Origin: Bacillus methanolicus PB1
GTDB taxonomy: Bacteria > Bacillota > Bacilli > Bacillales > Cytobacillaceae
Length of the DNA: 64,000 nt
Assembly (NCBI RefSeq): GCF_000262755.1
Contig: NZ_AFEU01000003.1
Coordinates: forward strand, 372,001 to 436,000
Direction: 5' to 3'
The notes under the pieces: generated by a model
Told to the model about the DNA's origin: nothing
Databases searched by the model: none
What the model saw: the letters and a program-made list of their open reading frames with translations, nothing else
Made by a program: the position numbers and the translations under genes
Shown here: positions 16,572 to 23,832 of the stretch, one piece after another
Position numbering within the stretch: position 1 is the stretch's first letter
Layout of the letters: each line of letters begins with the position of its first letter

Positions 16572-16778
16572 TTAGACAACTTCATAACCTTGATCGTCAA
16601 TTGTTTCCTTAATTTGATCAAGAGTTACTTCATCTGCATTGTATTCAACATCTACAGTGCCATTTTCAAGATAGACCTTTACATTTGATACACCTTTCAG
16701 CTCACCGACACTGCCTTCAACCGCCTTAACGCAGTGACCGCAAGACATTCCTTGTACATGTAATGTTACTTTTTCCAT
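16572..16778 (-). CDS. copZ: Copper chaperone CopZ
   Basis: 68 residues, one HMA (ferredoxin-like) domain. The Cu(I)-binding motif is GMSCGHC at about residues 9-15; the rest follows the family (VEGSVGELKGVSNVKVYLE, DQGYEV). It carries Cu(I) to CopA and to CsoR in the cytoplasm. An upstream in-frame ATG at 16787 directly abuts GGGAG, whereas the ATG at 16778 has proper 9-nt spacing and gives MEKVTLHVQGM, matching known CopZ length. Part of csoR-copZ-copA. Confidence 0.93.
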   Translation of the reverse strand: MEKVTLHVQGMSCGHCVKAVEGSVGELKGVSNVKVYLENGTVDVEYNADEVTLDQIKETIDDQGYEVV

Positions 16779-16793
16779 GCTTGTCATCTCCCT

Positions 16794-17138
16794 TTACAGC
16801 TTCGTTAATTTTTGGATTGTAATAAGGACTTCGTCTAAAACTTCCATGTCGCCTTCCTGGATTCTATCGACAACACAGTTTTTTAAATGTCCTTCCAGAA
16901 GAATTTTTGCCACACTATTTAAAGCTGATTGCGTCGCTGAAATTTGTGTAATTACATCATCGCAATACGTATCTTTTTCAATTAAACCTTTTATTCCGCG
17001 GATTTGTCCTTCAATCCGATTTAAGCGGGTAATGAGATTTTTCTTCACTTTTTCGGAATGATGGCTTTTCCTGTCACTTGTAACGATGCAGCAGCTCTCT
17101 TCTTCTTTGAAGGGATTATTTTCTAATTCGAAAACCAT
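16794..17138 (-). CDS. csoR: CsoR copper-sensing repressor of the cop operon
   Basis: 114 residues, CsoR fold with Cu(I) ligands Cys in DTYCDDV and His/Cys in EGHLKNCV. First gene of the csoR-copZ-copA unit; 15 nt separate its stop from the copZ start. The protein differs from the copy at 8855-9196 mainly in the N-terminal extension (here with two adjacent Cys, EESCCIVTS) and the last residues, so one is a recent duplicate. ATG at 17138 follows GGAGGGAATCGT. Presumably autoregulated through the box at 17168-17184. Confidence 0.92.
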   Translation of the reverse strand: MVFELENNPFKEEESCCIVTSDRKSHHSEKVKKNLITRLNRIEGQIRGIKGLIEKDTYCDDVITQISATQSALNSVAKILLEGHLKNCVVDRIQEGDMEVLDEVLITIQKLTKL

Positions 17139-17167
17139 ACGATTCCCTCCTCGACTCTGATCATATC

Positions 17168-17184
17168 ATACCCCCGTATAGTAT
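17168..17184 (-). promoter_or_regulatory. CsoR-type operator in front of csoR-copZ
   Basis: Pseudo-palindrome ATACCCCCGTATAGTAT, 30 bases upstream of the csoR start. It shares the ATAC...GTAT arms and C-tract with known CsoR boxes and with the copA box at 16510. Confidence 0.6.
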
Positions 17185-17635
17185 GTAAAGGAAATTGTTT
17201 TCTTCAATTAATTAAACTGCTGCAATATCAGCAAGCTTCCAAAACAATATTTCCTTCCTTTGGCAATCGCATCCCTGTCAAGCGGCTGTATATTTTCCAT
17301 ATCTAGTTTACACCTCTGAATCTTCTTTATTAAATATATTCTAAAGAGTATTTATCAAAAATCTATGCAGAATCCAGTAATTTTTTAGATTTATGACTCT
17401 TATATCGAAAAAATCCGTTACGTTTTTTTGCATCTATGAACCATCAAAATCTTCAGAATTATAATTTTATTTATTGTAAAAAACCTTAAATACTTAGTAA
17501 TCAATAATTTTTTATTTAAATTTTTTTAAAAAGTGATGTTTCATTGTTTAAATACAAATATTCGATAAATTAAATCCATATTTTCTGCAAAATTCTCAAC
17601 TATGATAGAGGTTGAAAAAATAAGGAGGTGCTTCT
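17185..17635. other. Intergenic region between csoR and the multicopper oxidase
   Basis: AT-rich, 450 bases. No gene seen. Around 17385-17445 there are two or three weak matches (TTTATGACTCTTATATCG, TCTATGAACC) to the 20-bp units of the dispersed repeat at 7300 and 55439. A TATGAT at about 17601 could be the -10 of the downstream gene, without a clear -35. Confidence 0.35.
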
Positions 17636-19264
17636 ATGAAGCTAAAATTGATAGCGCTATTGTCCTTCGTAATATTAATATTAGCAGCATGTTCTTCTGC
17701 TCAAAATGGGAAAATGAGTGGTATGGATCATGAAAATATGAATAACGTGGGGGAATCAAAAAATAACGGAGAAGAAACCCAAATGGATAGTCTGAAAACT
17801 ACAAATTTTGAAACACTGACAGGAAATGAATTTACAATTGTCGCAAAAGAAGCGATCCACCAATTAAACAATAAGGTCAGTGTAAAAGCCTGGACATTTA
17901 ACGGTTCCGTTCCCGGTTCGCAAATTCGCGTGAAAGAAGGAGAAAAAGTGAAAATCACACTTAAAAATGAACTTCCAGACCCGGTTTCCATTCACTGGCA
18001 CGGAATTCCCGTTCCAAATGAAATGGATGGCATTCCGGGAGTAACACAAAATGCCGTTCAACCGGGAGAATCTTTTACCTATGAATTTATTGCCGCCAAT
18101 CCGGGAACATATATGTACCATACCCATCAAGATGGTGTCAATCAGCTTGATAAAGGGCTTTACGGTTCTTTTTTAGTCGAACCAAAAGAAAAAACTTATG
18201 ACCGAGATTTCACACTTATGCTTGATGAGTGGATGAGTAATCCTAAAGAGGCTGATTCATCAATGAACGGCATGAATCATGGCAATATGAGTGGAATGGA
18301 TCACAGCAATATGGGCGGAATGGATTCAAATAAAAGCTCAGATCCGAAAGAAAGCAGCAATGACAGCGGCATGGACAGTGAGTCCATGAGACACAGCATG
18401 AATAATTATGATATTTTTACGATTAACGGAAAAAGTGGAGATTTAGTGGAGCCTCTTAAAGTGAAAGAGGGAGAAAAAATTAGAATTCGTTTAGCCAATA
18501 TCGGTTTTATGTCACACAAAATTCATTTGCACGGCCATAAATTTAAGGTCGTGGCAGTAGACGGCCAGGAATTAAATGAACCACAAGAATTAAAGGACCA
18601 GTTAATATCGATCGCACCGGGTGAACGCTATGACATTGAATTTACTGCTGACAACCCCGGTGAATGGTACCTCGAATGCCATGGCGATATGGAAGGCACT
18701 GATGGTATGAAAGCGAAGATTCAATATGAAGGTAATACTGAATCAAAAGACCAGTCCGATCAGGATAAAAATTTGCCTGAATTTACTTTTACAAATTACG
18801 GCGGTACGAAAAACGGAGAATTTAAATTAGATCAAAAGTATGATGTAGAATATACAATGGACCTTAATACAATGATGGATGGAAAAAACATGGTTTACAC
18901 CATTAATGGAAAAACATTCCCTGACACTGAAAAGATCAATGTTAAAAAAGGCGACCTAGTAAAAGTGAAATTAGTCAACAATTCAATGATGGATGACCAT
19001 CCTATGCATTTACACGGACATTTCTTCCAAGTATTAAGTAAAAACGGCAAACCCGTCAAAGGATCACCGATCATTAAAGATACAATTAATTTAAAACCGG
19101 GTGATGAATACGTCGTTGCTTTTAAAGCTGATAACCCAGGAAACTGGCTTTTCCACTGCCATGATCTGCACCATGCTTCAGCGGGAATGGTGACTATGGT
19201 AAAATATGATGGCTATCGGCCTAACTTTACTCCGGACCCAAATGCAAATAATAAACCTGAATGA
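17636..19264 (+). CDS. Multicopper oxidase lipoprotein with Met/His-rich insert
   Basis: 542 residues. Signal peptide with lipobox LAACS (about 16-20) anchors it outside the membrane. Three cupredoxin domains. Copper ligands are visible as HWHG (about 121), YHTHQDG (about 160), HLHGHKF (about 299), PMHLHGHFF (about 459) and HCHDLHHASAGM (about 507), the last holding the type 1 Cys/His/Met and type 3 His. A region between domains (about 205-260) is rich in Met, His and Gly (repeats like GMNHGNMSGMDHSNMGGMD), as in copper-binding CueO/CopA oxidases. Probably oxidises Cu(I) or phenols in copper defence. It diverges from csoR-copZ-copA. AAGGAGGTGCTTCT precedes the ATG. Confidence 0.88.
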   Translation: MKLKLIALLSFVILILAACSSAQNGKMSGMDHENMNNVGESKNNGEETQMDSLKTTNFETLTGNEFTIVAKEAIHQLNNKVSVKAWTFNGSVPGSQIRVKEGEKVKITLKNELPDPVSIHWHGIPVPNEMDGIPGVTQNAVQPGESFTYEFIAANPGTYMYHTHQDGVNQLDKGLYGSFLVEPKEKTYDRDFTLMLDEWMSNPKEADSSMNGMNHGNMSGMDHSNMGGMDSNKSSDPKESSNDSGMDSESMRHSMNNYDIFTINGKSGDLVEPLKVKEGEKIRIRLANIGFMSHKIHLHGHKFKVVAVDGQELNEPQELKDQLISIAPGERYDIEFTADNPGEWYLECHGDMEGTDGMKAKIQYEGNTESKDQSDQDKNLPEFTFTNYGGTKNGEFKLDQKYDVEYTMDLNTMMDGKNMVYTINGKTFPDTEKINVKKGDLVKVKLVNNSMMDDHPMHLHGHFFQVLSKNGKPVKGSPIIKDTINLKPGDEYVVAFKADNPGNWLFHCHDLHHASAGMVTMVKYDGYRPNFTPDPNANNKPE

Positions 19265-19293
19265 TATTTTTGTACCCCCTTTTATTCATATAA

Positions 19294-19320
19294 AAATGCG
19301 GCCGTTTTTACAGCCGCATT
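19294..19320. terminator. Bidirectional terminator between the oxidase and the sialidase-fold lipoprotein
   Basis: Stem AATGCGGC (19295-19302) with GCCGCATT (19313-19320), T-rich on either side. It lies between two convergent genes. Confidence 0.7.
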
Positions 19321-19331
19321 CATTATTATGA

Positions 19332-20342
19332 TCACTTTCCAGTTTGTAAATTTCCTTCTTTTACAAGAAGATCCCATGATTTCGTTCCATCATTTGTTTG
19401 ATAAATATCGCCATTAAAAGTAGAGAAAATGATTTCTTTATCATCTTTTGGATTTTGAGCTAAATACATGACAGCATCCTGTTGCATTTTTGGAAGAGAA
19501 ATCTCTTCTTCTGAACCATCCGTTAAAGAACGTTTGATTAAACGGGCCTCATCGTTATATCCTCCGTACCAGAGGTGATTCTCCGTTAAAAACACTGCGG
19601 TTCCTTGCATCCCTTTCGTAATCAGTTCAAAATTCTCACCCTTATCCTCTGATAAATAGATGTCTTCTTTCCCTGCAATTGCAACGATATCAGGGTTACT
19701 AGGATGAACAGCAATGCTGAATATTTCTTTGCCTAATCCTTTGGCGCTTATTTCTTTCCAAGTTTTCGCTTGATCTTCACTCACATATAATTTATTCGCT
19801 TCCATGAGGGAATTCTTTTGTGGATTTAATACATATATCACATTATTCTCATAACCAACTCCCATTGCATGAAAATCAGTCTCCCCTTCAAGCGCTAACT
19901 TTTCTAGAGTTTTCCCATTATCGAAACTTCTTTTTATGCCTAATGGATTCGGAAGCTGTGAATCCTTTCCCGGATGGCCGCTGGTATAAAAACCTTTTTG
20001 TACTGCGCTGAAACCCATATAGTCATTATTTTCGGATTTAGTCTGATACCAATTTCCATTTTCATAGACTTTTAATCCGTCATGCGATGCAAAAAAAACT
20101 GCATTTTGGTTGCCGGCATATCCCAGCCCATGAATATGTTCCAGCTTCCCATCAAATGGGGTAAAGAAATTATTTGATGCAATGTTCCCATTCGTTTCTC
20201 CTGTGGGCTTTGTTTTTCCCTGTTCCTGCTCAGTCCGGTTTGTCGTCTCGTTTTGTTTTTCAGCTTTATCATCATTTTGACTGCATGCAGTGATACTTAA
20301 AGCCAATCCCGATACAGCCAATAAAAAGAAAAACTTTTTCAA
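19332..20342 (-). CDS. F510_1955 family glycosylhydrolase-like lipoprotein (BNR/sialidase-fold)
   Basis: 336 residues with a lipoprotein signal (lipobox ITACS at about 17-21), an Asn/Glu/Lys linker and a beta-propeller of repeated strands. Asp-box-like motifs of the BNR type are visible: SFDNGKTLEKL, SEDQAKTWKEI, SEDKGENFELI and TNDGTKSWDLL. The start of the propeller has EHIHGLGY. It matches from memory the family annotated as F510_1955 glycosylhydrolase; enzymatic activity is unproven. It is convergent with the multicopper oxidase and may belong to the same copper/periplasm module, which is only inferred from position. Confidence 0.72.
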   Translation of the reverse strand: MKKFFFLLAVSGLALSITACSQNDDKAEKQNETTNRTEQEQGKTKPTGETNGNIASNNFFTPFDGKLEHIHGLGYAGNQNAVFFASHDGLKVYENGNWYQTKSENNDYMGFSAVQKGFYTSGHPGKDSQLPNPLGIKRSFDNGKTLEKLALEGETDFHAMGVGYENNVIYVLNPQKNSLMEANKLYVSEDQAKTWKEISAKGLGKEIFSIAVHPSNPDIVAIAGKEDIYLSEDKGENFELITKGMQGTAVFLTENHLWYGGYNDEARLIKRSLTDGSEEEISLPKMQQDAVMYLAQNPKDDKEIIFSTFNGDIYQTNDGTKSWDLLVKEGNLQTGK

Positions 20343-20398
20343 AATAATCCTCTCCCTGTTTTATTAACTTATCATGAAATTATATAACAAAAATGGAT

Positions 20399-20443
20399 TT
20401 AAGCCGAACCCGCCAACAAGAGTAAAGTCAAAATCTTTTTCAT
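20399..20443 (-). CDS. 14-residue signal-peptide-like mini ORF
   Basis: Minus-strand ATG at 20443, preceded by GGAAGGAGACAAGGA, encodes MKKILTLLLLAGSA and stops. This is a textbook n-region plus hydrophobic core of a lipoprotein signal peptide without a mature part. It lies 57 nt upstream of the sialidase-fold lipoprotein gene on the same strand. Either the relic of a deleted lipoprotein gene or a short translated leader; I cannot tell. Confidence 0.35.
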   Translation of the reverse strand: MKKILTLLLLAGSA

Positions 20444-20610
20444 TCCTTGTCTCCTTCCGGAATTATTAATTTGTATTAAAATACAACGAAAAAATGCAGA
20501 AATTGTGCAGTCATGTGGTAATGGGAGGCATAGGGATTAGAAAGCTTCTTAGTGATCCTAATAATGTGCATATATTATATATGCCTTAAAACAGAAAGAA
20601 AAATACGATA

Positions 20611-20657
20611 AAAAGAGCCTGTCACATTGAGATCTAGGATCCCTTTGTGACAGGCTC
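20611..20657 (-). terminator. Terminator of glnK-amtB
   Basis: Stem GAGCCTGTCAC (20615-20625) with GTGACAGGCTC (20647-20657), followed on the minus strand by TTTTTATC. Same family of hairpin as at 8713-8758. Confidence 0.8.
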
Positions 20658-20731
20658 CTTAAAAAATTCATTAGTTTTAATCAATATAGCCTAAAGGGGT
20701 ATTTTCATTCATAGTAGAAATCCTTTCCCTA

Positions 20732-22048
20732 TTAAACTACTTTACTGCCAACTTTTTCCTTGCTATAAACAGGGGCAACAGTGATGCCTGTTGTTTCTTC
20801 AAAATTATATAAACTTACAGGCAAATCCATGAACCGTTCTAATTCGTTATAAGCAGGAATCCCGTGATAGGACATATCAAGACCTTCTTCTTCTTCACTT
20901 TCACTTACTCGGAAACCGACTGTCATTTCACATATCTTCGCGATAATAGCACCACCGATAAGACCCCAAATAATTACCATTACGGCTCCTAATAATTGTA
21001 TTTTGAACAGGGTGAATTCACCGGTCGTCAATAGACCTTGTGATGTATCAAACAGCCCGACCGCAATGGTTCCAAATACACCATTGAATCCATGTACGGC
21101 TACAGCACCAACAGGGTCATCAACTTTTAGATTGTCAACGAATAAAGTAGCATAAATCACAATAAAACCACTGATAGCTCCAATGATAATTGCACTCCAT
21201 TGAGAGACATAGGCACATCCTGCCGTCACCGCAACCAAGCCGGACAGCACGCCATTGATGGTCATACTTGGGTCGGCTTTTCCGAATTTTTTCATAGTAA
21301 GGAACAATGCAGCGGTCCCCCCGGCTGCACCCGCAAGCATCGTATTAATCGCAATCGATGAAAGGGCTGCATTGGAAGCATCTAATGTACTTCCTGCATT
21401 AAAAGCAAACCAGCCAAACCATAAGATGAATGCACCGGCTGATGCTAAAGGAATGTTACTAGGTGCAAATACATTGGCACTGCCATCCGAATTAAATCTC
21501 CCTTTTCTAGGTCCCAACAGTTTTGCCATTGCAAATGCAGCAAAGCCGCCTACTGCATGTATCGCAGCGGAACCGGCAAAATCCTTCATTCCTAATTTCG
21601 CCAACCAACCATCACTGTTCCAAATCCAATGACCTGAAAGTGGATAAATAATGATACAAATAAGAGCGGCTGTTAATACGTAGGCTTTAAAATTCATACG
21701 CTCGGCTACCGCACCCGACACAATCGAGATGCAAGCTACCGCAAAACCCATTTGAAAAAGTACAAAAGCTGTACTTGGTAAATCAATAGATAGCGCAATC
21801 TTTTCAGGGCTTCCAAATAATGTAGTTCCAATGATTCCAAATGCATCTTTCCCAAACATCACTCCAAAACCAACCAGCCAAAAAGCTAAAGCACCTACTG
21901 TTAAATCGACAAAAATCTTCATTGTTACATTGACAGCGTTTTTGGTTCGAACAAAACCGGCTTCCAGTAAACTGAAACCACCTTCCATAAACAACACCAT
22001 TGCAGCAGCTAATACAGTCCAAACTGTATTTAAATACATCAGCTTCAT
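20732..22048 (-). CDS. amtB: Ammonium transporter, Amt family
   Basis: 438 residues, 11 helices. Family markers: MEGGFSLLEAGFVRTKNAVN near the N-terminus (gate Phe context), SAAIHAVGGFAAFAMA with the first pore His, WFGWFAFNAGS, and DPVGAVAVHGFNGVFGTIAVGLF with the second pore His. It conducts ammonium across the cytoplasmic membrane. ATG at 22048 has AGGAGGGG at good distance; a GTG at 22057 sits directly on that sequence and is rejected. It follows glnK by 5 nt, the common glnK-amtB pairing, and the TnrA/GlnR-type box upstream of glnK suggests induction on nitrogen limitation. Confidence 0.93.
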   Translation of the reverse strand: MKLMYLNTVWTVLAAAMVLFMEGGFSLLEAGFVRTKNAVNVTMKIFVDLTVGALAFWLVGFGVMFGKDAFGIIGTTLFGSPEKIALSIDLPSTAFVLFQMGFAVACISIVSGAVAERMNFKAYVLTAALICIIIYPLSGHWIWNSDGWLAKLGMKDFAGSAAIHAVGGFAAFAMAKLLGPRKGRFNSDGSANVFAPSNIPLASAGAFILWFGWFAFNAGSTLDASNAALSSIAINTMLAGAAGGTAALFLTMKKFGKADPSMTINGVLSGLVAVTAGCAYVSQWSAIIIGAISGFIVIYATLFVDNLKVDDPVGAVAVHGFNGVFGTIAVGLFDTSQGLLTTGEFTLFKIQLLGAVMVIIWGLIGGAIIAKICEMTVGFRVSESEEEEGLDMSYHGIPAYNELERFMDLPVSLYNFEETTGITVAPVYSKEKVGSKVV

Positions 22049-22053
22049 GAAAG

Positions 22054-22413
22054 TCACCCCTCCTGATTAAGTAAATCATCGATATCAAAGTCTGCTTTGC
22101 CCGTTCGAATGTTATAAGCTTCCAAAATTGGATAAACGTAAATTTTACCGTCGCCATCTTCTCCGGTATTAGCTGATTCAAATATCTTTTTGATCGTTGG
22201 CTCCACCATATAATCAGAAAGGATTATTTCCAATTTAACTTTTGGATGGAGAGTCACTTGATAATTTTTTCCGCGATAGACACCTTGAGTATCTTTCTGT
22301 TTCCCTCTCCCTACTACCTGGGACACGGTAAAGCCAGTAATTCCGATCTGCCTCAACCCTTTAATCGTATCAGTGAGCCTTTCCGGTCTAATGATTGCTT
22401 CAAGTTTTTTCAT
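22054..22413 (-). CDS. glnK: PII-family nitrogen regulator GlnK
   Basis: 119 residues. PII fold: MKKLEAIIRPERL at the start, the T-loop region QGVYRGKNYQVTLHPKVKLEI with a Tyr at the position uridylylated in other bacteria, the B-loop TGEDGDGKIYV and a short C-terminal tail. It binds ATP/ADP/2-oxoglutarate and blocks AmtB when nitrogen is sufficient. First gene of the glnK-amtB operon; start preceded by AGGTGG. Confidence 0.93.
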   Translation of the reverse strand: MKKLEAIIRPERLTDTIKGLRQIGITGFTVSQVVGRGKQKDTQGVYRGKNYQVTLHPKVKLEIILSDYMVEPTIKKIFESANTGEDGDGKIYVYPILEAYNIRTGKADFDIDDLLNQEG

Positions 22414-22451
22414 TTAAACCACCTATTCATGTGAGGTTTTCTAACATTATA

Positions 22452-22468
22452 TGTTATACAATATAACA
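22452..22468 (-). promoter_or_regulatory. TnrA/GlnR box upstream of glnK-amtB
   Basis: Inverted repeat TGTTATACAATATAACA fits the TnrA/GlnR consensus TGTNANAWWWTNTNACA at all arm positions, with one deviation in the AT centre. It is 39 bases upstream of glnK, the expected place for activation by TnrA. Confidence 0.75.
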
Positions 22469-22584
22469 ATAAATTCAATAAGTCAATAGTACAATAAATA
22501 GGAAATATGATGAATATTTAAAGTGCATACGATTTTCTTTGTTTCTGATTCTGAGATTGAATTTAAACACTCTAAATAAAATTC

Positions 22585-22630
22585 AAAAAAAGCAGTAAGA
22601 TTTTTATAGTGAGAATCACTGCTTTTTATA
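22585..22630. terminator. Hairpin with T-tract, orphan
   Basis: AAAAAGCAGT (about 22587-22596) pairs with ACTGCTTTTT (22618-22627). No intact gene ends here on either strand; it may be left over from the decayed genes around it. Confidence 0.5.
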
Positions 22631-22678
22631 TTTGTTACTGTATGTTATTTCCAAGAAAAACCCGGATGGAATCGAATC

Positions 22679-22729
22679 CTTTTAGACCAAATAAATACTT
22701 TTCCTTCTCCTCACATTTGCATTAATTTT
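22679..22729. repeat. 51-bp segment duplicated at 28975-29025
   Basis: CCTTTTAGACCAAATAAAT... matches 28975-29025 with few differences. At the second place the segment covers the 3' end of the membrane-protein gene at 29005-29922 and its downstream flank, so the copy here is a displaced gene end. Confidence 0.7.
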
Positions 22730-22742
22730 CCTTTTTTCCTTT

Positions 22743-22842
22743 TACCTTTGTACAGGCAATAAAAATCCAGTGGACCTAGAAAAACACGAGAGCCCAAACC
22801 GACTTTTTTACAACAAATGCCTAACGAGTTGCTTTTACTGTA
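22743..22842 (+). pseudogene. Fragment of a DinB-family gene
   Basis: About 100 bases align with the middle of the intact dinB-family gene at 32584-32684 (shared runs CCTTTGTACAGGCAAT, AACCGACTTTTTT and CAACAAATGCC), with substitutions and at least one length change. No start, no ribosome site and no open frame remain. A DNA-level relic of a duplicated gene. Confidence 0.75.
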
Positions 22843-22961
22843 TCTGGGAGATTCGAAGTACTTTTCTATTTCAGATAAAAATACAATCTAATTTATAAAT
22901 AATCGAGGTATATACAATACTATGTGGAGAAGTATTTATTAAAAAGGAGGAAGCGGAAGAT

Positions 22962-23090
22962 ATGGATGAGAATAATAATCAAAAGCACGATCACCACCAT
23001 TCTGCTAAACAAAAAATGAAATTTTTATGGAGGAATGCAAAAATTTCGTTCTTACTTCATAATGATGTTCCCGAGAGATTTCTCGTTTAA
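22962..23090 (+). CDS. Short His-rich ORF, probably a truncated gene
   Basis: 42 residues starting MDENNNQKHDHHHSAKQKMKF, preceded by AAAAAGGAGGAAGCGGAAGAT. The His/Asp N-terminus followed by a basic stretch resembles the cytoplasmic start of small metal-associated membrane proteins, but the expected hydrophobic helix is missing; the frame changes to an ordinary-looking tail and stops. Likely the start of a decayed gene. Confidence 0.35.
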   Translation: MDENNNQKHDHHHSAKQKMKFLWRNAKISFLLHNDVPERFLV

Positions 23091-23115
23091 GTTCAAAATT
23101 TGGATAAATCATTTC

Positions 23116-23343
23116 TTATGAATCTATTGTCTGAAAGTCTTGGGGCAAATATGTAATAGCCTGTCTCCCCATTTGCGTCCAGGCATCTCTGAAATCCCCC
23201 TCCGGGATCTTCTTATTTTTGACACCGGTAATGGGGTCATTAAAATAAATATATTTATCATCGTAACCAGTAATCAGCACAGAGTGTTCCTTATTGGTAA
23301 TCTTTACTTCCCCACGGGGTGTCTGCCACTTTTCAAAGGAACT
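23116..23343 (-). pseudogene. C-terminal remnant of a C39-like (YvpB-type) peptidase
   Basis: Minus-strand frame reads FEKWQTPRGEVKITNKEHSV, then LITGYDDKYIYFNDPITG and FRDAWTQMGRQAIT before a stop. The EHSVLITGYDD..YIYFNDP pattern holds the catalytic His region and Asn/Asp of the peptidase C39-like family found in Bacillus (YvpB type). About 75 codons remain of a protein usually over 200 residues; a stop lies directly upstream, and the half with the catalytic Cys is missing. Confidence 0.7.
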
Positions 23344-23485
23344 TTACGGCAATTTACTGTAAGTCATATTCGAAGGATTTTGATGTTTCAATCACAATAT
23401 TTTTCCGTCGCCCCTTTCATTTCTTATATTTCCTCTTGTTAAAAACAATAAACTTCATAAAAAATGCACATTTAAAAACATACTA

Positions 23486-23788
23486 ATGAAGTGCATACAA
23501 CTGACTACCACAAAAGGAATGGATTCTTTTTTATTAATCATAATGCTTCCGATCTTGCCCTTTATGCCATCAGGTATCGTTAACCTGGCGGCAGCATTAA
23601 GCAAAACGAATTTACTTATTTTTTCTGCTGCCAGTACTTTAGGAAAACTACCGGCATTGATGATAGAAGCATACTCCGTTAAACAAATAATTGAATGGGA
23701 TTTCGGTGGGAAAATTCTTTTACTTGTGTTTTCTTTCTCATTGTTTATCATTTTACTCAAAAGAAAAAAGCGGAAAAGAGTTTGTTAA
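23486..23788 (+). pseudogene. C-terminal remnant of a TVP38/TMEM64-family membrane protein
   Basis: Reads MDSFLLIIMLPILPFMPSGI, then VNLAAALSKTNLLIFSAAST and LGKLPALMIEAYS, matching the conserved core of the TVP38/TMEM64 (DedA-like) family, followed by a C-terminal helix and a basic tail. The family is about 200 residues; the N-terminal half is absent and no ribosome site precedes the first ATG, so this is a 5'-truncated relic. It ends about 45 nt before the histidine kinase start. Confidence 0.6.
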
Positions 23789-23832
23789 ACCAGCTTGAAT
23801 CATCAAAAAGTAATGATTGTAGGAGAGTGAAA

